Origin: CAMCFD01 sp965661355
GTDB taxonomy: Bacteria > Pseudomonadota > Alphaproteobacteria > Rickettsiales > UBA1997
Direction: 5' to 3'
DNA: 12,269 nucleotides
NCBI GenBank assembly: GCA_965661355.1
Contig: CBFIDI010000040.1
Coordinates: 1-12,269 of the forward strand
The notes below the pieces were generated by a model. It did no database searches. It saw nothing but the letters and a program-made list of their open reading frames with translations, and had not been told where the DNA came from. The translations under genes and the position numbers were made by a program. Position 1 is the first letter of the stretch, and each line of letters begins with the position of its first letter. Below, piece after piece: positions 7,721 through 12,269 of this stretch.

Positions 7721-8071
7721 ATGAAATTTAAAAAAACTTTATTACCATTTTTATTGAGTTTAGCACTTTTACTTTCGTGCAAGTCTGAATTAAATTACAC
7801 TTCTAATGTAGAAATATTTTGTCCTGAAGTTAGGGGTAAAAGGGTTCTGGTTTATGATATAGCGGTCAGCGAAGTTGTTGCATCGATTAAAGAACATATT
7901 GCGCGCAAAAAGAAAAATCATACAGATGAAAGATATGTTATATTGAAAAGAAGCGATGGAGGTTCGGTTATGATTGACGCGATTTCGCCCGAAGAAATGC
8001 AAAGATGTATTATTAGAGAAGTTGGTGATGATTCAATTAGAAGTTATGTCATAGATTCGTCTTATAATTGA
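7721..8071 (+). CDS. Small lipoprotein of unknown function
   Basis: I do not recognise this 116-residue protein. Residues 1-19 are a textbook lipoprotein signal: positive start MKFKK, hydrophobic core LLPFLLSLALL, lipobox LLSC with Cys20. No aspartate follows the cysteine (next residues KSE), so by the E. coli rule it would be sorted to the outer membrane. The mature part of about 96 residues is soluble and charged, with a lysine-rich helix-like segment (EVVASIKEHIARKKKNH, 51-67) and two further cysteines (34 and 96) that could form a disulfide. It follows bamE by 59 nt in the same direction, which suggests an envelope role. Its stop codon lies only 3 bases before the left end of the decayed insertion element, yet the frame appears complete. 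Confidence 0.72.
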   Translation: MKFKKTLLPFLLSLALLLSCKSELNYTSNVEIFCPEVRGKRVLVYDIAVSEVVASIKEHIARKKKNHTDERYVILKRSDGGSVMIDAISPEEMQRCIIREVGDDSIRSYVIDSSYN

Positions 8072-8074
8072 AGA

Positions 8075-8107
8075 TTAGTTAAGACATTTATCCCCTTGAG
8101 ATATGTA
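8075..8107 (+). repeat. Left terminal inverted repeat of the insertion remnant
   Basis: The sequence contains TTAAGA, then TTATCCC and a TTGA-x-ATATGTA block. It matches the reverse complement of 8658-8690 at 27 of 33 positions without gaps; mismatches are at 8078, 8085-8087, 8095 and 8100. Similarity fades after 8107. The end begins 3 bases after the lipoprotein stop codon. Confidence 0.65.
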
Positions 8108-8111
8108 ATAA

Positions 8112-8161
8112 TTCATATTAAATTAAGGCTATTAATAGCTCAAAGCCTTAATTTATATGAA
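8112..8161 (+). repeat. 18-bp subterminal hairpin over the transposase start
   Basis: Arms 8112-8130 and 8144-8161 pair along 18 base pairs with one bulged T at 8119 and a 13-base loop. The AAGGCT/AGCCTT core at the loop end gives it GC pairs. The transposase ATG (8157-8159) is inside the right arm, so the folded RNA would hide the start codon. No T-run follows on the plus strand, so it is not an ordinary terminator for the lipoprotein gene. Confidence 0.6.
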
Positions 8162-8336
8162 AGCCGCCGTTACTATTCAACATTTTTTTAAAAGATTTCC
8201 AGATGATGAAATTTGTTTAAAGTATCTTTTTAAAACTCTTTACAGTAAAGATCATTAATGCCCTAAGTGTGGAAATAAAGGTAGATGGTATAGAAATAGA
8301 AGCAGAAAAGTCTTTTTCTTGAGGCGCAATCTTTGA
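8157..8336 (+). pseudogene. IS1595-family transposase, 5' remnant with in-frame stop
   Basis: Translation from ATG 8157 gives an N-terminal segment ending FFKRFPDDEICLKYLFKTLY and then, across an in-frame TAA at 8256-8258, CPKCGNKGRWYRNRSRKVFFLRR before a TGA at 8334-8336. This is the N-terminal pattern of IS1595-type transposases: an FF-x-x-F-P-x-(D/E)-E-x-C-L leader followed by a zinc ribbon. The first CxxC pair is present (codons 35 and 38). The second pair, expected around VFFLRRN, is gone. Only about 59 of some 300 codons remain, and the DDE catalytic domain is missing entirely. It is dead as a transposase. Identification is by pattern recognition and is fairly confident for the family group. 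Confidence 0.75.
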
Positions 8337-8344
8337 GGGTTCTT

Positions 8345-8590
8345 CTACTTCTCTTCTTCTTTTTTTATCTCTTTTTTTTGATTAAACTCTTTGTAAAGCA
8401 ATAAAAGCACAAGAAGTGGTGATGATCCAAGGCTCGTTACTACGATTATAGTTGCTGGTAATCCAAGGGTTGATATTACGGGGGCAAAAAAAGATGATAT
8501 AAAGCTTATAGCGACAACCGCATAAGCTTTATATTCCCAAATTTTCTCAAACAACGATGAAAGGGAGTCGATTTTTTCGATTTTTGACAT
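8345..8590 (-). CDS. Small two-helix membrane protein of unknown function, possible IS passenger
   Basis: I do not recognise this 81-residue protein. It has an N-terminal amphipathic segment (MSKIEKIDSLSSLFEKIWEYK), two hydrophobic stretches at about 22-43 and 45-66 separated by a GLPA turn, and a strongly charged tail (KKEIKKEEEK). This predicts a helical hairpin with both ends in the cytoplasm. It lies opposite in strand to the dead transposase, wholly between the inverted ends of the insertion remnant, and its stop codon is 8 bases from the transposase TGA. The frame is intact and protein-like while the transposase is broken. It could be a passenger gene or an older host gene caught by the element. 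Holin-like or small-toxin roles are possible from topology only. No Shine-Dalgarno sequence precedes the ATG. Confidence 0.55.
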   Translation of the reverse strand: MSKIEKIDSLSSLFEKIWEYKAYAVVAISFISSFFAPVISTLGLPATIIVVTSLGSSPLLVLLLLYKEFNQKKEIKKEEEK

Positions 8591-8657
8591 AGATTTCTAA
8601 ATAATTAATTCCAAAAAAACCTTACTTTATTCTGTAAGAAATCAATAATCAAACTTC

Positions 8658-8690
8658 TACATATGTCAAAGGGATAAGCATCTTAAATAA
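8658..8690 (-). repeat. Right terminal inverted repeat of the insertion remnant
   Basis: This pairs with 8075-8107 in inverted orientation at 27 of 33 positions, with shared blocks TTAAGA, TTATCCC and ATATGTA when read from the outer end inward. It lies 67 bases upstream of the small membrane-protein start. The DNA beyond it (8691 on) shows no similarity to the DNA outside the left end. Confidence 0.65.
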
Positions 8691-8792
8691 TGTTATTTAC
8701 TATTTTTTAGCCCTGAATAATTGATTATAAAGTTGAAATGCCATTATATCAAATATCATTTTTTAACAACAATATATCTGTTATAAATTAAT

Positions 8793-8819
8793 CGCTAAAT
8801 TTAGCGTGAAAAACTCACG
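8793..8819. repeat. Overlapping palindromes downstream of lpxC
   Basis: A perfect 14-bp palindrome CGCTAAATTTAGCG (8793-8806) overlaps a hairpin CGTGA-loop-TCACG (8805-8819, 5-base loop). On the minus strand they lie about 50 nt after the lpxC stop and could act as an end-of-transcript structure. A clear T-run is missing, so a terminator call is weak. Confidence 0.3.
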
Positions 8820-8868
8820 AAAATATTGATTATAACCTTTTTTGATATAAATTTATTAATAATTAAAT

Positions 8869-9732
8869 TTAAACCATTCTAAAACAGTCCTTTTCTTCTA
8901 TTAGTAACTTTCTTAGCATTTTATTATTAAGGCCATGCCCTGATTTAAAGGCTTTAAAGTGACCAATGAAATAATGCTTTGCTAAGTAAATATCGCCGAT
9001 AAAATCTAGTAATTTATGGCGCGCAAACTCGTTTTGATAACGCAGGCCTTCTTGATTTACAACTCCATTTTCGTCAACTAAAATTGCATTACTGAGAGAG
9101 CCGCCTTTTGCTAGGCCAATTTTATTTAAATGTTCAATTTCATGTTTGAAGCCAAAAGTTCTGGCGCGGCAAATATCATTTTTAAAAGAAGCGAAATTGC
9201 TGTGGTAAAAGAATTTTTGTTGTTGAATTTTGGGGTGATCGAAGCTGATTTCAAGGTCGATTGAGAATTCTGCGGCGGGTTCTATTTCAATATATTTGTC
9301 TTCATCTTCTATTTTGAATTTTTTGATGATTTCTATTAATTTTCTTGGTTCTTCTTGGTTTTGTATTCCGGCGCATTCAAGTAAAAAAACAAAAGGTTCA
9401 GAGCTTCCGTCCATAACCGGTACTTCTTGATTGTCAATCTCGATTAATAAATTGTCTATTGCACAGCCCCAAATTGCTGCCATAAGATGTTCGATTGTTG
9501 ATATTTTGACACCAAATTCATTTTCAATTGTGGTTCCAAGTTGGGTGTTGGTAACATTTTGAAAATCTGCTGAAACAATAGATTTTTTACTTTCAACATC
9601 GGTACGCTTAAAGATTATTCCGCTATTAGGTTTTGATGGCTTCAGGGTCATTATAACTTTATTTCCAGAATGTATTCCGACGCCAGAGCAAGAAATTTCG
9701 CTATTTATTGTTTTTTGAGATGTGGGCTGCAT
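8869..9732 (-). CDS. lpxC: UDP-3-O-acyl-N-acetylglucosamine deacetylase
   Basis: LpxC is the zinc enzyme that removes acetate from UDP-3-O-acyl-GlcNAc, the committed step of lipid A synthesis, in the cytoplasm. The 287-residue protein (E. coli 305) keeps all the key residues: Glu81-His82 in STIEHLMAA, His239 and Asp243 in EFARHKLLDFIGD, and His266 in KSGHGLN. DGSSEPFV at 108-115 and CRARTFGF at 188-195 are also intact. The N-terminal TINSEISCSGVGIHSGNKV is the standard start, supporting the ATG at 9732. It is read toward the insertion remnant and follows dapA after a 214-bp gap on the same strand, so co-transcription with dapA is uncertain. The presence of lpxC implies the organism makes LPS. 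Confidence 0.97.
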   Translation of the reverse strand: MQPTSQKTINSEISCSGVGIHSGNKVIMTLKPSKPNSGIIFKRTDVESKKSIVSADFQNVTNTQLGTTIENEFGVKISTIEHLMAAIWGCAIDNLLIEIDNQEVPVMDGSSEPFVFLLECAGIQNQEEPRKLIEIIKKFKIEDEDKYIEIEPAAEFSIDLEISFDHPKIQQQKFFYHSNFASFKNDICRARTFGFKHEIEHLNKIGLAKGGSLSNAILVDENGVVNQEGLRYQNEFARHKLLDFIGDIYLAKHYFIGHFKAFKSGHGLNNKMLRKLLIEEKDCFRMV

Positions 9733-9772
9733 TTTTTTAATTTTTTAACTTATTTGTAAATTTTTTTGCTAG

Positions 9773-9789
9773 AATAACGAGTTGTTATT
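9773..9789. repeat. Small inverted repeat upstream of lpxC
   Basis: AATAAC (9773-9778) and GTTATT (9784-9789) are separated by 5 bases, about 40-57 bp upstream of the lpxC start. This could be a small operator or a hairpin in the leader. The rest of the 214-bp lpxC-dapA gap shows only weak nested repeats (TTGTTA at 9877 with TAACAA at 9917). No terminator with a T-run for dapA was found. Confidence 0.25.
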
Positions 9790-9946
9790 TTTATAAAATC
9801 TTTCTTAAAAATCCTCATCTATCTGATGTTATTGATGTTATTATAGAAGTCAAAAGTGAATATATCAAAAGGTTTTTTGTTACAAATAATTACAATAATA
9901 AGCCGTAATAGCAGTTTAACAAGGTTGAAATTGCAACAAATTTAGC

Positions 9947-10819
9947 TTAAATTAGATTAAGTTCTTTTAAAACTTGTTCAATTTTTGATTTAGCATCTTT
10001 TGAAGGGTTCGTTAAAGGTAGGCGAATTTCGTCGCTGCATAAATTCATTAAATAAGCCGCATATTTTATCATAATTGGATTAGTTTCGCAGAATAGGACG
10101 CTGTTAATTTTATTTAGCTGGTCTTGCTTTGCTAACGCTTCTTTAAAATTTTGATTTTGGCATAAATTTTGAACTTCTTTACATTCTTTGGGTAAAATAT
10201 TTGAGGTAACAGAAATTATGCCATTGCCACCCATAGCATTAAAGCCGACGGCTGTAGAATCTTCGCCCGAAAGGTAAGAAAAATTGTCTTTTTTAACTAG
10301 CGGTCTTAAGGTTGTTAAACGAGATAAATCGCCAGTTGCGTCTTTGATGCCGGCGGCAAATTTCATATTTGACAATTCGCTCAGGGTTTGGTCGCAAATA
10401 TCAATAACCGAACGACCTGGAATGTTGTATATTAAGAAAGGGAGTTCGCATTTGTTAATTTGTGTAAAATGTTGAATTACGCCTTCTTTAGTTGGTTTGT
10501 TGTAGTATGGGGCGACAATTAAACAGCCATCGGCGCCAATTTCTTTGGCATGTTTTGTTAATGATACAGCTTCTTGCGTTGAGTTAGAACCGGTTCCGGC
10601 GATAATTTTGATTCTATTTTTTGCATGCTTAACGCATATTTCTATTATTTTATTATGTTCTTCGTGGGTTAGCGTTGGAGACTCTCCGGTAGTGCCGCAA
10701 GGAACAATGCCATCGACACCGCCATTAATTTGACTTTCAAGCAAGTTAATAAGTTTTTCTTCGTCAATTTTACCATTTTTAAATGGCGTAATAAGGGCGG
10801 TATATAATCCTGTAAACAT
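9947..10819 (-). CDS. dapA: 4-hydroxy-tetrahydrodipicolinate synthase
   Basis: DapA condenses pyruvate with aspartate semialdehyde, the first dedicated step toward diaminopimelate and lysine, in the cytoplasm. The 290-residue (beta/alpha)8-barrel protein has normal length. Visible motifs are GLYTALITPF at 4-13, CGTTGESPTL at 41-50 (the two active-site threonines), APYYNKPT at 103-110, YNIPGRS at 131-137 (Tyr131 and Arg136) and AGIKDATGD at 156-164, where Lys159 forms the Schiff base with pyruvate. LSGED follows at 183-187. These features separate it from related aldolases, though members of this superfamily can be hard to tell apart. It stands apart from smpB and rpoZ, frequent neighbours in alphaproteobacteria. 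The ATG at 10819 directly precedes the conserved FTGLYTALITPF start. Confidence 0.95.
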   Translation of the reverse strand: MFTGLYTALITPFKNGKIDEEKLINLLESQINGGVDGIVPCGTTGESPTLTHEEHNKIIEICVKHAKNRIKIIAGTGSNSTQEAVSLTKHAKEIGADGCLIVAPYYNKPTKEGVIQHFTQINKCELPFLIYNIPGRSVIDICDQTLSELSNMKFAAGIKDATGDLSRLTTLRPLVKKDNFSYLSGEDSTAVGFNAMGGNGIISVTSNILPKECKEVQNLCQNQNFKEALAKQDQLNKINSVLFCETNPIMIKYAAYLMNLCSDEIRLPLTNPSKDAKSKIEQVLKELNLI

Positions 10820-10893
10820 ATTAATTAATTAAATTTAATTGGTAGTTTTTATTAATTTTGACGCCCAATTAAGTTAAGTTATATTTAGAATTC

Positions 10894-10930
10894 AACTTAG
10901 CTTAAAGCTTTAACCGAGAAAGCTAAGGTT
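10894..10930. repeat. Hairpin upstream of dapA
   Basis: AACTTAGCTT (10894-10903) pairs with AAGCTAAGGTT (10920-10930) over 10 base pairs with one bulged G and a 16-base loop. It lies 75-111 bp upstream of the dapA ATG. It may be a leader structure or a remnant of an intergenic palindrome. It is far too small to be a lysine riboswitch. Confidence 0.35.
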
Positions 10931-11372
10931 TTAAGTTAAAAACCGATGCATAAAATTAATAATTAACAACTTTGTTAAAATAGCGTATGAAATAATAATG
11001 TTACACTTTACTGACAAATTTGCAAGTTATTTTGCTTTGTAAATTGAAAATTTGCAAGAATTTTGTAGCGCCTTAAATAAACCTTGAAAATACTCGCGAT
11101 ACTAAAAATATTTGTAGCTAGTTATGGTTTTTGAAAAATTACTATGTTTAATATTAGGCTTAGTATATAAGGGCTGTTTAATAATGTTTTAGCTTTATAG
11201 TTTGGTTATTTATAAGGCTAAAATCTAATTAATTAATCATCGTTAGAATTTTTTAATATCAACCGAAATTATTCATTATTTTGCAATAATTAATCTTGGT
11301 GAATTATTTTAAGCCCCATAATGATCGATTGTAAAGCTAAAAATACTTTATAATGTTAAATCCCAATTTTAA

Positions 11373-11492
11373 ATCTAAATTTAGGCTAAATAGTTTAGTT
11401 ACCAAATTTATTGCAAAAAAACTCAACATATTCGCTTTTTATAATTTATATTTGATGGTGAATTTGTTAATCAAATTATTTAGCCTTTAGAT
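11373..11492. repeat. Large imperfect inverted repeat
   Basis: Left arm 11373-11410 and right arm 11459-11492 are reverse complements at 29 of 34 aligned positions, after allowing a 4-base insertion (11380-11383) in the left arm. The outer 16 aligned positions (ATCTAAA plus GGCTAAATA) are perfect. The loop is 48 bases. The 120-bp unit has the shape of a small palindromic or MITE-like element. It carries no reading frame. Confidence 0.5.
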
Positions 11493-11707
11493 AATATTTA
11501 AATATTAGGCTTTTTTGAAATCTGTCAAACAATTGCTGCAGAATTTGTTGTTAATGATTTTTGTTGATAAATTTATAATTAAGTTGACTATTTTGCTTCT
11601 AATTTTACTTAATTTGAAAGAGGGGTCTTGAAATTAGATGCTTTAAATAGATGTTTTAAAAGCTTGTTTTGATGATTAAAATTCAATAAGTTAGTAATGT
11701 AATATTT

Positions 11708-11761
11708 GCCAAATAATTTGTAAAACTATTTTTAGATTAAATGCCAAATTAAATGTAAAAA
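11708..11761 (+). repeat. Short direct repeats (GCCAAAT...TGTAAAA) upstream of nuoA
   Basis: Two 19-base copies at 11708-11726 and 11743-11761, 35 bases apart, agree at about 16 positions: GCCAAAT, then AT-rich, then TGTAAAA. A third partial GCCAAT follows at 11764. They lie 140-200 bp upstream of nuoA. Function unknown; chance is possible in such DNA. Confidence 0.3.
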
Positions 11762-11904
11762 AAGCCAATTTAAGATTCAAATATTTGTTTGTTGAATTTT
11801 ATTTAATGTCTTCATGAAAACAAATCTAAAAAATGCTTTATTTTTTATAAAAAAGCCTTAAAATACAAAATAAAGTTTTAATTAGTAATTTATTGTTAAA
11901 AAAA

Positions 11905-12269
11905 ATGGAATTTCTATCTCAAAATTCACTGAATATTTCAAAACAATATTTGCCGATATTGTTTTTCTTGGTTATTGCTGTTGGCTTGTCGGTTATTGTT
12001 GCTGTAATACCTTTTATTCTAGCAAAAAGAAGTCCTGACAAAGAGAAAATTTCGGCCTATGAATGTGGTTTTGAGCCAGAGGGGCCAGTTAGAAATGAAT
12101 TTGATGTGCAGTTTTATTTAGTGGCAATTTTATTTATCATTTTCGACTTGGAAATTGCATTTTTATTTCCTTGGTCGGTTGTTTTGAAAGATATTGGCCT
12201 TTTTGGTTTTTGGTCGATGATGGCATTTTTATTTTTTTTGACAGTCGGATTTGTTTACGAGTGGAAAAG
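11905..12269 (+). CDS. nuoA: NADH-quinone oxidoreductase subunit A (complex I), partial at window end
   Basis: NuoA is a small membrane subunit at the junction between the membrane and peripheral arms of complex I. The window ends after 121 codons plus two bases without a stop, so the gene is nearly complete (family about 115-145 residues). Features are a first transmembrane segment at about 15-40, then the conserved loop SAYECGFEPEGP with its hallmark Tyr-Glu-Cys-Gly, then VRNEFDVQFYLVAILFIIFDLEIAFLFPW, which holds the FDxExxFLFPW signature in the second segment, and a third segment up to YEWK. The ATG at 11905 gives a normal N-terminus. No Shine-Dalgarno sequence is seen, only an A-run before the start. 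nuoA normally heads the nuo operon, so nuoB and following genes are expected just beyond the window; nuoL at the other end is detached from it. Confidence 0.96.
   Translation, partial: MEFLSQNSLNISKQYLPILFFLVIAVGLSVIVAVIPFILAKRSPDKEKISAYECGFEPEGPVRNEFDVQFYLVAILFIIFDLEIAFLFPWSVVLKDIGLFGFWSMMAFLFFLTVGFVYEWK

Larger units (their letters stand above)
8075..8690. mobile_element. Decayed IS1595-type insertion element, internally replaced or deleted
   Basis: A 616-bp segment is bounded by imperfect terminal inverted repeats (8075-8107 and 8658-8690, 27 of 33 positions paired). Just inside the left end lies the broken start of an IS1595-family transposase (8157-8336). The rest of the transposase is missing; an opposite-strand ORF for a small membrane protein (8345-8590) occupies the space before the right end. 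Full IS1595-type elements are about 1 kb with a transposase of roughly 300 residues, so this one cannot move by itself. The family is known to carry passenger genes, which would fit the small ORF. I could not find a clear 8-bp target duplication at either end, which is consistent with age or with uncertain ends. Confidence 0.68.
10820..11904. other. Gene-free AT-rich spacer between dapA and nuoA
   Basis: About 1.1 kb lies between two divergent genes, with no supportable protein or RNA gene. It contains several short repeats, listed separately where strongest: a hairpin at 10894-10930, an 11-bp direct repeat (AAATTTGCAAG at 11016 and 11048), a large imperfect inverted repeat at 11373-11492, a direct repeat pair near 11708-11761, and a GCTTT...AAAAAGC hairpin at 11835-11856. 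Promoters for both dapA and nuoA must be here, but none stands out. Confidence 0.6.

Noticed and set aside
7790..8002. 70-codon minus-strand frame inside the small lipoprotein gene
   Set aside because: The plus-strand frame has a perfect lipoprotein signal and a promoter; the opposite frame has neither.
10284..10733. Two plus-strand frames (63 and 62 codons) inside dapA
   Set aside because: Both are antisense to catalytic regions of dapA and look like composition artefacts.
10820..10960. Lysine riboswitch upstream of dapA
   Set aside because: Only one short hairpin is present; the large multi-helix structure of a lysine riboswitch does not appear.
10820..11904. Replication origin in the repeat-rich dapA-nuoA spacer
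   Set aside because: AT-richness and repeats suggested it, but I found no DnaA-box-like TTATCCACA cluster and neither flanking gene is a usual origin neighbour.

Overview
This is a strongly AT-rich, gene-poor stretch of a bacterial chromosome. The gene set and gene order point to an alphaproteobacterium with a reduced genome, most likely Rickettsiales or a similar host-associated lineage. The support is the rpmF-plsX-fabH order, the alphaproteobacterial-type BamE, dispersed nuo genes, and about 64% coding density (about 7.8 kb of genes in 12.3 kb), with four gene-free spacers of 0.75-1.1 kb or divided by a lone tRNA. The genus cannot be read from this window. LpxC and DapA imply that lipid A and diaminopimelate (peptidoglycan) synthesis are retained, which argues against the LPS-free Anaplasmataceae.

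Layout. (1) 379-2817, + strand: nuoL followed 3 nt later by a flavin reductase-domain gene. (2) 2818-4653: about 1.8 kb without protein genes, holding only tRNA-Glu(TTC) on the minus strand. The DNA on its two sides carries diverged direct repeats. (3) 4654-6887, - strand: the rpmF-plsX-fabH operon. (4) 7224-8071, + strand: bamE and an unrecognised small lipoprotein, with a near-consensus promoter upstream of bamE. (5) 8075-8690: a decayed insertion element with imperfect terminal inverted repeats, a dead IS1595-type transposase start and an intact opposite-strand ORF for an 81-residue two-helix membrane protein. (6) 8869-10819, - strand: lpxC and dapA. (7) 10820-11904: about 1.1 kb of gene-free DNA with several inverted and direct repeats. 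(8) 11905-end, + strand: nuoA, cut by the window edge.

How the genes fit together. NuoL and NuoA are membrane subunits of respiratory complex I. They lie at opposite ends of the window, separated by unrelated genes, so the nuo operon is broken up. PlsX, FabH, LpxC, DapA and BamE serve the envelope: phospholipid and fatty-acid initiation, lipid A, lysine/DAP, and outer-membrane protein assembly. rpmF shares the lipid operon, as in many bacteria. Almost no start codon has a recognisable Shine-Dalgarno sequence.

The parts most worth a second look are the 616-bp insertion remnant with its possible passenger gene, the repeat pair flanking tRNA-Glu, and the unknown lipoprotein beside bamE. I see no clearly new multi-gene defence or biosynthetic system.
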